Assembly: GCA_903871935.1 (NCBI GenBank)
Contig: CAIQIQ010000140.1
Span: 1 to 64,000, forward strand
Reading direction: 5' to 3'
DNA from: an uncultured Phycisphaerales bacterium
GTDB lineage: Bacteria > Planctomycetota > Phycisphaerae > Tepidisphaerales > Tepidisphaeraceae
Length of the DNA: 64,000 nt
Position 1 is the first letter of the stretch. Every line of letters starts with the position of its first letter. Below the pieces are notes generated by a model that worked only from the letters and a program-made list of their open reading frames with translations, did not search any database and was not told the DNA's origin. Of this stretch, positions 8,201 to 14,557 are shown in pieces. The position numbers and the translations under genes were made by a program.

Positions 8201-9421
8201 CACACACATGTCGCGGATCTGCTTGGTGACCTGGAAGGCATCGCCGTGGCGCACAAAGAAGCGTTCCTGGCGCTGCGGCGAAACGTGCTCGATGACGCTG
8301 GCGGGGTATCGCCCCAGTCGGGCGGCGGCAATGGCCTGGTCATCAATGTCGGTCGCGAGCACCTGAACGTGCGGCGCCACCTTGAGCTTATCGACGGCCT
8401 CGCAGAAAAGAATGGCGATGGAGTAGGCCTCTTCGCCGCTGGCGCAGCCGGGCACCCAGATGCGCACCTCGGCCCCGACATCCTTGTTCAAGAGTATCTT
8501 GGGGATGGCGCGCCTGGCGAGAACCTCGAAGGCTTCGGGATCCCGGAAGAACTGGGTTACCCCGATAAGGAGGTCCTTGAAGAGTTCCCTGGCTTCAGCG
8601 GGGTCCTGCTCGAGCCTGGCCACATAAGTGGCAACCGAATCGATGTGGTGAACCTGCAGACGGCGCTCGATGCGCCTTCCCATGGTGCCAGCTTTGTAAC
8701 CGTTGAAGTTGTGCCCTGTGGCCTTGTGAAGCACCTCGCAGATTCGGGGCAGGTGCGTGGCCATCCCATGTTCCACGGCGCCAGTGTTTGGGTCTTGCGT
8801 CCGTTTTGCCACATAGGCCAACTGCTCGATGAGCTTGGCGGGGATCTCCTCAACGGGGAGGGTGAAGTCCACCAGTCCGGTGGCGATGGCGCTGGAGGGC
8901 ATGCTGTCGTACTTGGCGGAGGTGGGAGCTTGGGCAATGGTCACGCCGCCATGTTCTTTGATGGCCTTGAGCCCCAGGGTACCGTCACTGCCAGCGCCCG
9001 AAAGGACCACGCCGATGGCACGCTTTGCCTGGTCTTCGGCCAATGAGCGGAAGAAGGTGTCGATGTGGGTGCGGACGGTGGAGTGCTCGGCCGGGCTGGT
9101 CGTCTTCAGGATGCCGCCCTGGATGGTGAGTACCTCATTGGGAGCAATGACGTAGACGTTGCAGCTCTCCAGCCGCAGTCCGTTCCTGGCCGCATGCACG
9201 GGCATTGTGGTCTGCCGGGCCAGCAGTTCTGTCATGAGGCTGGGCTGGGAGGGGTCCAGGTGCTGCACCACAACGAACGCCATGCCCATCTCGGGCTTCA
9301 GGTGCGTAAAGAAGTTCCCCAAGGCTTCCAACCCGCCGGCGGAAGCGCCGATGCCGACAACAATGAGCGGCGGGTCTGGTATCGCAAGATCCTTTGATGC
9401 CGTATCGTTGGTCTGGCCCAC
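5273..9421 (-). CDS. CheB-CheR-PAS hybrid histidine kinase with C-terminal receiver
   Basis: A very large protein (1382 residues). In order: a CheB methylesterase-like domain (GIGASAGG, QHLDP, SGAGSDGTLGL), a CheR-type SAM methyltransferase domain (ATDIDDQAIAAARLGRY), a PAS-like region, a long Glu/Ser-rich coiled coil (about residues 660-740), PAS (FLDRELRIKRF), a PAS_3-type domain (GFGHNDDGTWDW), a HisKA domain with the phospho-His in LSHELRTPLAP, an HATPase_c domain (GLGLGLSI), and a receiver domain with Asp ~1314 (LISDMGLPDGSG) and KP (HLVKPVS). I start at the GTG at 9421 because AAAGGA lies 5 bases upstream; an in-frame start at 9514 is possible. It is immediately upstream of kaiC on the same strand, so it may sense or relay the Kai state. 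That link is inference. Confidence 0.9.
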   Translation of the reverse strand: MGQTNDTASKDLAIPDPPLIVVGIGASAGGLEALGNFFTHLKPEMGMAFVVVQHLDPSQPSLMTELLARQTTMPVHAARNGLRLESCNVYVIAPNEVLTIQGGILKTTSPAEHSTVRTHIDTFFRSLAEDQAKRAIGVVLSGAGSDGTLGLKAIKEHGGVTIAQAPTSAKYDSMPSSAIATGLVDFTLPVEEIPAKLIEQLAYVAKRTQDPNTGAVEHGMATHLPRICEVLHKATGHNFNGYKAGTMGRRIERRLQVHHIDSVATYVARLEQDPAEARELFKDLLIGVTQFFRDPEAFEVLARRAIPKILLNKDVGAEVRIWVPGCASGEEAYSIAILFCEAVDKLKVAPHVQVLATDIDDQAIAAARLGRYPASVIEHVSPQRQERFFVRHGDAFQVTKQIRDMCVFSIHNLVRDPPFSSLDLISCRNLLIYLDTTLQKQVVPLFHYALSPGGFLLLGSSEGLGASADLFQELDEKQRLFQRKAGEPRATVLFPLSLPNQAAVQLAEPVKRPEQAKPHDVGALVEQMVLAYAPPCVVINRRAEIIYSSGETSPFLQQPTGKPTLNIIDQARKGLRAGLRMAIRDAIKTNQPVLRTNLAVKTAGELQLIDLIVRPVPGIDESSHLLAVVFQAARGKAPMQGSGSISDEAAVQQLEQELKSAREEMRSTVEALETATEDSKSSNEELLSMNEEMQSTNEELQSSKEEMQSVNEELSTVNAELHKKLEMLDLAHADLENLIRSTEIATLFLDRELRIKRFTPAATLLFRLLESDTGRPISDFAPRFTEGDVLADMTEVLHTLATKERQVYLPETQSWFLARFLPSRTVGNVIDGVIATFVDITTLKHAEDSLRQSEERARQLTDTLPAIAWTARADGATDFFNDRIRQYQGFGHNDDGTWDWTNALHPDDVEKTLQAWEQAVKTGTAFQVEHRLRTTDGQWRWHLGQAVPIRDEHGQIIKWSGTVTDIHDLRMVEEDKVRAETAKKVAERADRAKDQFLAVLSHELRTPLAPVVLALNILHDTPGLDADTRESVEIIRRNIELESRLIDDLLDVTRIANGKLELDRRPVDLATILRQTVEVCMPDIEARKLDIEVGYPEHNLFLDADPTRLQQAFWNLLRNAVKFTPLGGCVGIHCHVDGKQGMEENGFVVLEFTDTGEGIDPHMLPRLFSAFEQGGRHTTRRFGGLGLGLSICKTVINLHGGTVAAHSEGKGKGSTFVVRLPLLPAGAVSAAIGTSSAVAKAPVAASASVLPARTRLRILLVEDHGDTARIMRRLLTARGHVVEIAANVASALHLAGESDGAGGPPQEFDLLISDMGLPDGSGLDLMRELKQRKVILPAIALSGYGQEADLQQSRDAGFLEHLVKPVSIPRLEEAIARTVGSA

Positions 9422-9617
9422 TGGATCCTTTCTTGTCCGTAGCAGGCAACGCCGCGGGTTGGATGCGGCGATGTCTGCACGCCAGTATACCACGAAAGGG
9501 ACCCAGCGGCGCATTACAACCTAAGTTGGACTCTATCCCGCGGAGCCGGCTCAGGCAGCGCCCCAAATCTTTAAGAGGGATCGCCACGGCGATCGGTATG
9601 GGCAACGCCGAGGCGCT

Positions 9618-9938
9618 CTATTGGACAGCCAGTTCCAGTTCGCGATCGGCCGGGGCATCCTCCGAGAGCTCCGCCAGCCGCCGTCCCGCGGTTGTCAATT
9701 GATGGCCACCACCCGACCCCAAGCTCCAGCCCGAGCGTTGGCACGCCGTGAGCCCCGCTATCGAGCACTTGCCCAGATCGCGATGAAGCAATCCGTGCAG
9801 GAGCATGCGCTGTTTGATTGACAAGGTGAGAAGCATAGCGCTCACGCCTTGCAGGCCCGGCGCAGGTACAGGCGGTGCGGAGGGTGCGGGGCGGAGGGCG
9901 CGCGGAGTGCGGTTCAGAACAGTGGTGAATACTTCCAT
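9618..9938 (-). CDS. Small hypothetical protein, possible winged-helix remnant
   Basis: A 106-residue ORF. It has AAGGAA seven bases before its ATG. The C-terminal part contains LTTAGRRLAEL, which resembles the end of many winged-helix regulators, preceded by a helix-rich segment LTLSIKQRMLLHGLLHRDLG. The first 30 residues are proline-rich and do not look folded. No function can be assigned, and overlapping frames on both strands are also open, so the coding status rests mainly on the ribosome binding site. Confidence 0.4.
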   Translation of the reverse strand: MEVFTTVLNRTPRALRPAPSAPPVPAPGLQGVSAMLLTLSIKQRMLLHGLLHRDLGKCSIAGLTACQRSGWSLGSGGGHQLTTAGRRLAELSEDAPADRELELAVQ

Positions 9939-10212
9939 ATCCGATTTCCTTGGTCAGCGCGAGAAGGTCGGTGAGCCCTGATGGTCGCAAGCGCGAATTT
10001 CGGGCAAATCCACCGTGTGGCAGTCGGGCGAACCGGTTTATCGTGGCTGGATAAAGAGGCGAGCTGGAGTGTCGACGCTCGATCATAGGCAGGCGGCGCT
10101 ACGGAAGCGGGCTCAAATATATGAGATTGGCAGAGATCGCCGCAAACGCCCCGCCGGGTCCGCGCCCGTGAGGGGCGGTAGCACTGGGTTGCACCAAGGA
10201 AAACACCCACGC
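9939..10212. other. Gene-poor stretch before the tRNA terminator
   Basis: No convincing coding sequence. A GC-rich inverted repeat pairs CGCCCC (10147-10152) with GGGGCG (10172-10177). Several short open frames cross this area on both strands but have neither ribosome binding sites nor recognisable composition. Confidence 0.5.
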
Positions 10213-10260
10213 AAAAACCCCGGTTGGCTTACTTGCGTCTTAAGCAGTAACCACCGGGGC
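10213..10260 (-). terminator. Intrinsic terminator after tRNA-Phe
   Basis: On the minus strand CCCCGGT...ACCGGGG closes a long stem (10259-10218) whose inner part GGTTACT/AGTAAGCC also pairs with one bulge. It is followed directly by five Ts (10217-10213). It lies 10 bases after the 3' end of the tRNA. Confidence 0.75.
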
Positions 10261-10270
10261 TTTCGTTTAG

Positions 10271-10343
10271 TGGGCAGGGCCGGGATTGAACCGGCGACAC
10301 ATGGATTTTCAGTCCATTGCTCTACCAGCTGAGCTACCTGCCC
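10271..10343 (-). tRNA. tRNA-Phe (GAA)
   Basis: A 73-base cloverleaf. The acceptor stem is GGGCAGG/CCTGCCC, the D arm contains AGCTCAGCTGGTAGAGC, the anticodon stem ATGGA/TCCAT holds the loop CTGAAAA (anticodon GAA), and the T arm contains GGTTCAATCC. The discriminator base is A and CCA is not encoded. Confidence 0.97.
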
Positions 10344-10383
10344 GTACATGTCCCGCGAAGCGCGCCATGCAACAGGGCTGCGG

Positions 10384-10411
10384 ATTCTATACGGTAGCCG
10401 GTTGTTTGCAA
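10384..10411 (-). promoter_or_regulatory. Promoter for tRNA-Phe
   Basis: On the minus strand TTGCAA (10411-10406), 16 bases, then TAGAAT (10389-10384). The predicted start near 10377 leaves a leader of about 34 bases before the mature tRNA. Confidence 0.5.
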
Positions 10412-10476
10412 GATGTGTCCAGGCCCGCGCAGGCGGTTGTTGCTCTTCCCGCGAATTGCCCTCTGGCGTAGGCTGG

Positions 10477-11151
10477 ATGGATATGGCAATTGCAGACCCA
10501 CGCGTTTACCTGGCCGATCTTGTTGGTGTGATGAAAACTCACTGGCCCGCGAACCGGACCGTGAATATCGTCTGCCATGGGCATAGTGTGCCCTCGGGAT
10601 ATTTCGCCACGCCAATGGTGGATACGTTCAACAGCTATCCTCATCTGCTGCATGTGGCGCTGAAGCAGCGGTTTCCGTTTGGCGTCATCAATGTCATCGT
10701 CGAAGCCATCGGCGGCGAGGGCTCGCCGGCGGGAGCGGCACGGTTCGAGGAGCAGGTGCTTTGTCACCGGCCCGATGTCGTCACGATCGACTATTCGCTG
10801 AATGATCGAGGCACCGGGTTGCCCGGCGCCCGCGCGGCGTGGCAGCAGATGATCGACCTGGCGAGCAGGCACAAGACCCGACTCATCCTGCTGACGCCAA
10901 CTCCGGACAATACGCAGCAGATCGGGGCAGACCCCGCAGCACGAGATACGTTGCGAGCGCATGCCAGGCAGGTGCGCGAGCTGGCCGATCTGAATAACAC
11001 GGGATTGGTCGATAGCCTGAAACAGTTCGAACGTCAGGTGGCGGCCGGGACGCCGCTGGAAAACCTGATGTCGTGGCAGAACCATCCGAACCGAGCCGGC
11101 CATGATCTGGTTGCCGCGGAGCTGCTGCGCTATTTCCCGGCGGACATCTAG
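10477..11151 (+). CDS. SGNH/GDSL-type hydrolase
   Basis: A 224-residue probable cytoplasmic esterase or deacylase. Block I is NIVCHGHSVPSGY (catalytic Ser), block III is DYSLNDRG (SLND in place of GxND), and the catalytic Asp/His block is HPNRAGHDLVA. The reading frame is open from 10348, but that start falls just after the tRNA and the extra residues look unstructured, so I prefer the ATG at 10477. No signal peptide is seen with this start. The substrate cannot be told; SGNH enzymes act on acyl esters of sugars, lipids or peptides. Confidence 0.8.
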   Translation: MDMAIADPRVYLADLVGVMKTHWPANRTVNIVCHGHSVPSGYFATPMVDTFNSYPHLLHVALKQRFPFGVINVIVEAIGGEGSPAGAARFEEQVLCHRPDVVTIDYSLNDRGTGLPGARAAWQQMIDLASRHKTRLILLTPTPDNTQQIGADPAARDTLRAHARQVRELADLNNTGLVDSLKQFERQVAAGTPLENLMSWQNHPNRAGHDLVAAELLRYFPADI

Positions 11152-11179
11152 ACTGCAGACTTAGCGGGATCGGATGCTC

Positions 11180-11674
11180 TTAGCGCGTATGCGCGAGCTT
11201 CATCTCGCGGTCGAGGCCCGCGATCGGCTGCCTCGGCTGTACCGGCAGACCCGATACGTTCCACGCCTCCTCGATCTCCATCGCCAGCTCGCGATTATGC
11301 GCGACCATCTGCGAGAAGAAGCGATACTCACGCGAACCGGGCATGGGCACGCCGACCTGGTCGTGTTCTTCCACAGCAAAGGCCCACGCTGCGCCGGGCT
11401 GGCGGAAGAGCGCAAGCTTCATATGAGGATACGTTTGATTGCCCAGGCGCAAGAAGACCTTTACGGGACAGCGGGTGGCATCTCGTTCCAAGACCGCGCT
11501 TTCGTAGAATTCTTTGTCGGGCATGGCGCGCAGGGTCTCAACGCGCAGACGCACAGCGGACGGCGGGGCGCCGGCATAGGCAAGGTTGAGGTAGATGTCT
11601 ACCGCCTTGAGAAAATCGGCCGGACTCGGAAAGACTTGCGCAACCACTGCTATAGCCTCGCTAACAGACATCAT
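11180..11674 (-). CDS. Conserved-looking hypothetical protein in the pab operon
   Basis: A 164-residue soluble protein. It has balanced composition and several well-formed segments (LRAMPDKEFYESAVLERD, YPHMKLALFRQPG, AFAVEEHDQVG), so it is very likely translated, but I do not recognise a family. It starts 14 bases after pabC on the same strand, so it is probably the third gene of the pabB-pabC transcript. A link to folate or PABA is possible by position only. Confidence 0.7.
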   Translation of the reverse strand: MMSVSEAIAVVAQVFPSPADFLKAVDIYLNLAYAGAPPSAVRLRVETLRAMPDKEFYESAVLERDATRCPVKVFLRLGNQTYPHMKLALFRQPGAAWAFAVEEHDQVGVPMPGSREYRFFSQMVAHNRELAMEIEEAWNVSGLPVQPRQPIAGLDREMKLAHTR

Positions 11675-11688
11675 CGAAGTGAAGGCGA

Positions 11689-12618
11689 TTAGGGCTTCGA
11701 CCCGCTATCGCCCCTCACAAAGCACTCTACGGATGAGCGGTATAACATGCTGATTCTACGGGTCAAGTCGCCCGGTTGTTCTTTGCCGATGCCTTTGCGC
11801 TCGATTCGGCACACCGGCATGACCTCCATAATGCTATTAGTCACAAAACACTCATCTGCCGAGAGCAGATCATTAATGGTGAGTGGCCCAATGATTACCG
11901 GGACATCCTGTCTTTGTGCAATCTCCATTACGGTCTGGCGCGCCACGCCTGGAAGCACATTGCTGCGCGAATAGGGCGTGCGCTGCGCGATTTGCTGATC
12001 ATTCAGATCCGCCGGCGTCGGAGGCGTGTACAGCGTGGCGGAGCGAACGATAAAGATGTTGCTGATCGAACCTGCCTGCAGGTAGTTGTACACGTTGAAC
12101 CAGATCGCCTCGGTCGCGCCGATCTGGCGGGCGTCATTGAGTGCGGCGAAGCGGCCGACGTAATCCAGCGCCTTATGGCCGGCCAGAATGTCGAAGGGGT
12201 TCAGTTTGAAGCGGTCGCAGACAGTTGCCGTGATGCCTTTCTCGTAGTGATCCTTTGGATACGGTTGCAGGGGCACGGCGGTGAGAAACGCTGTGGGCGC
12301 AAGCCGGATCTGCTCGGCATCGTGGATCATCCGGCCGCGGGTCACGGTCAGCCGCAGGCGGGCATCGCCCAGGGCATTGGCTTTGAGCAATGCGTTCACT
12401 GCGGCGATCAGGTCTTCATCCTTCCATGCCAGCGGGATCATCAGCGTTTCGCACGAGCTGCGCAGCCGGCGCAGATGGTCGGCGATGCGATACACGACGC
12501 CATGGTATGCCCGCATGGTCGTGAAGAGCCCGGCTCCATGGAGCAGTCCGGTATCGTTCAGCGAGATCGTCGCCGCATTCTCATCGATCAGTTGGCCGTT
12601 CACCCAGCAATGTGCCAT
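11689..12618 (-). CDS. pabC: Class IV PLP enzyme, probable aminodeoxychorismate lyase
   Basis: A 309-residue fold-type IV PLP protein. PabC removes pyruvate from aminodeoxychorismate to give p-aminobenzoate; the same fold also makes branched-chain and D-amino acid aminotransferases. The N-terminus WVNGQLIDE and SLNDTGLLHGAGLFTT are typical. The Schiff-base Lys lies in GHKALDY and TNSIMEVMPV fits the C-terminal signature. The expected E-G-x-x-S-N motif is read here as A-G-S-I-S-N, so the glutamate that normally contacts the PLP nitrogen is alanine. The start at 12618, 20 bases after pabB, fits the family. Position next to pabB makes the PabC role most likely. Confidence 0.82.
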   Translation of the reverse strand: MAHCWVNGQLIDENAATISLNDTGLLHGAGLFTTMRAYHGVVYRIADHLRRLRSSCETLMIPLAWKDEDLIAAVNALLKANALGDARLRLTVTRGRMIHDAEQIRLAPTAFLTAVPLQPYPKDHYEKGITATVCDRFKLNPFDILAGHKALDYVGRFAALNDARQIGATEAIWFNVYNYLQAGSISNIFIVRSATLYTPPTPADLNDQQIAQRTPYSRSNVLPGVARQTVMEIAQRQDVPVIIGPLTINDLLSADECFVTNSIMEVMPVCRIERKGIGKEQPGDLTRRISMLYRSSVECFVRGDSGSKP

Positions 12619-12637
12619 GTGTCTCTCATGTTCTGCA

Positions 12638-13867
12638 TTACTTCGGCTTGACACCCAGTACCGACATTGCGGCAAGGGCTTTTACCAGAGTCTCATCGTA
12701 TTCACCTTGCGGCGTCGAGTCGGCGACGATGCCGCCGCCGACCGGGATCCACACATCGTTCCCTTTCACGATCAGGATGCGAATCGCGATATTGAGCAGG
12801 ATCGAACCGTCGGCATCAAGCATGCCGATGGCGCCACAGTAAGGGCCTCGCCGTGTTGGCTCAAGTTCATCGATGATCTGCATCGCGCGGATTTTGGGCG
12901 CACCGGTGATGCTGCCGCCGGGAAAGGTTGCCGCGAGGAGGTCCACCAGGCCGATCCCCTCCCGCAATACGCCCTCAACCGTTGCCGCGCCATGGTAGAC
13001 GGTCGGGTGCTGCTCGATCACGCGCGGCTCAGTCACGCGCACGGTCCCGAGACGGCACACCCGGCCGAGGTCATTGCGCTCCAGGTCAATGATCATGTTC
13101 AATTCGGCCTGGTCTTTGTCGCTGCGGCGCAGTTGCTCAGCCATGCCCGGCAGTCGCGGTCGGGTGCCTTTGATGGGCCGTGTGGTGACATGCCACAGGC
13201 CGGTGCCATCTTGTCTGGTATGGAGAAACAGTTCCGGCGAATTGCATACGATCGCAAACTCGCCGTAGGCGAGCAGGGCGCCGTACCATGCGGGGTACTG
13301 GCGTTGGATGCGGGAGTACATGGCCTGTGGCGAGAGGGTGCTGCGGACGTGGAAGCGCTGGGAGAGGTTCACCTGGAAAATGTCGCCGGCGCCGATGTAG
13401 TCGATCGCCCGGGCGATGGCCGCCTGATACGCGATGGGCGTGAAGTTACTGCCCTGGTACTTGCCCGCATCCTCCGTATCTTCAGGCAACGGCAGAGGTT
13501 GTGGGTTCAGTGGGTGACAGGTGAAGATGAACAGAGGCAGCCCCAGGTCGTCCGCCGCGGTCTGCGGGATGTCCTCAAACCATCTCCCCAGATCATATGC
13601 GATATAGCCCACCCAGCGGTGATCCGGCAAGGTTCTCCGGTGCTGATCAAGCCAGCGGAGGGCCTCGATAGGATCATTCCATTGGCGGAGGGGCGGCCCG
13701 CCAGCACGGCAAAGGGATGTATGTCCATCCGACTCCGCCCGCAACACGAAGATGGGGGAGGCGAGCCCGGCTCGCCATTGGGTGCCGAGGGCGTCTTCAC
13801 GCGATCCATCCAAGCGTACCTGTATGTCCATGCGCTTCCGCATCTTACGTCCGGTGTCGCTGTTCAC
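12638..13867 (-). CDS. pabB: Aminodeoxychorismate synthase component I
   Basis: A 409-residue chorismate-binding enzyme that adds ammonia to chorismate on the way to p-aminobenzoate and folate. The diagnostic PIKGTRPR carries the lysine used by PabB, where TrpE has alanine. The C-terminal signature GAPKIRAMQIIDELEPTRRG and GDIFQVNLSQRF are present. No glutaminase partner (pabA) is visible in the window. It is the first gene of a minus-strand operon with pabC and a hypothetical gene. Confidence 0.92.
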   Translation of the reverse strand: MNSDTGRKMRKRMDIQVRLDGSREDALGTQWRAGLASPIFVLRAESDGHTSLCRAGGPPLRQWNDPIEALRWLDQHRRTLPDHRWVGYIAYDLGRWFEDIPQTAADDLGLPLFIFTCHPLNPQPLPLPEDTEDAGKYQGSNFTPIAYQAAIARAIDYIGAGDIFQVNLSQRFHVRSTLSPQAMYSRIQRQYPAWYGALLAYGEFAIVCNSPELFLHTRQDGTGLWHVTTRPIKGTRPRLPGMAEQLRRSDKDQAELNMIIDLERNDLGRVCRLGTVRVTEPRVIEQHPTVYHGAATVEGVLREGIGLVDLLAATFPGGSITGAPKIRAMQIIDELEPTRRGPYCGAIGMLDADGSILLNIAIRILIVKGNDVWIPVGGGIVADSTPQGEYDETLVKALAAMSVLGVKPK

Positions 13868-13963
13868 AATCGGCGGCTCTTTTGTTTCCTTCCAGCCGGG
13901 GTTGCCGGTATACTGCTTACTAGCATATCGACCGGATCAGTTCGACTTATAGTGAGGTGCTAG

Positions 13964-14398
13964 ATGAACGAGATTCGTCCTCAGCAGTTTATGGGTCAAC
14001 AGTCGGGTCACAAACCCCTGATGGGTGGTGGAACGCCGAAGATCGCCCCGCCACCGACAATGCCGCCGGCGAAGGATAACGAAGAGGGTGAGCCGATCAA
14101 CTTGATCAGCGATCACGATGCTTCGCCGGAGAGCAAGATCAAGGCTCTTGCCGGCGGTGCTGCTTCAGTACGCAGGGAGAGCTACGCCCGCAAGGCGGCC
14201 ATGAACGGCACTGGTGCGTGCCGAGTTCGCAGCTTCCACGGCCGGCTTTCCAGCCAGGGTCTGGAGTATATGGACAACCAGATCAACGAATGGCTGGATC
14301 ATAATCCGGACGTGGAAGTGAAATTCGTGAGCTCCGTTGTCGGCGTATTTGAAGGCAAGATGCGCGAGCCGGCGATCATCCTGAATTTGTGGTACTGA
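13964..14398 (+). CDS. Hypothetical protein with disordered N-terminus
   Basis: A 144-residue protein. The first ~55 residues are rich in Pro, Gly and Met (KIAPPPTMPPAKDNEEG) and probably disordered. The second half looks like a small alpha/beta domain ending in EPAIILNLWY. GAGGTG stands seven bases before the ATG. The C-terminal pattern (a conserved Arg/Ser pair in RVRSFHGRLS, then VEVKFVSSVVGVF) suggests a real conserved family, which I do not recognise. It is transcribed away from pabB. Confidence 0.75.
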   Translation: MNEIRPQQFMGQQSGHKPLMGGGTPKIAPPPTMPPAKDNEEGEPINLISDHDASPESKIKALAGGAASVRRESYARKAAMNGTGACRVRSFHGRLSSQGLEYMDNQINEWLDHNPDVEVKFVSSVVGVFEGKMREPAIILNLWY

Positions 14399-14557
14399 TC
14401 AGGCTGGTTTATGTGGTTCGGGCTCTATAGGCCACCGCAACACTGCCCAGAGGCAGGTTGTGGAACTTCTTGATCGGCGATGAAGATCTAATTGGCAGCT
14501 AAGCCCTGCACGGGCGGATGCTTGTCGGTTAGAATAATGCGGAGATAGAGGTGGAGC

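Noticed and set aside
9571-10086. 171-residue minus-strand frame near the tRNA
   Set aside because: No ribosome binding site, Arg/Ser/Pro-rich composition, overlaps a better small ORF.
12281-13963. 560-residue plus-strand open frame over pabB and pabC
   Set aside because: Antisense shadow; pabB and pabC carry clear catalytic motifs on the other strand.
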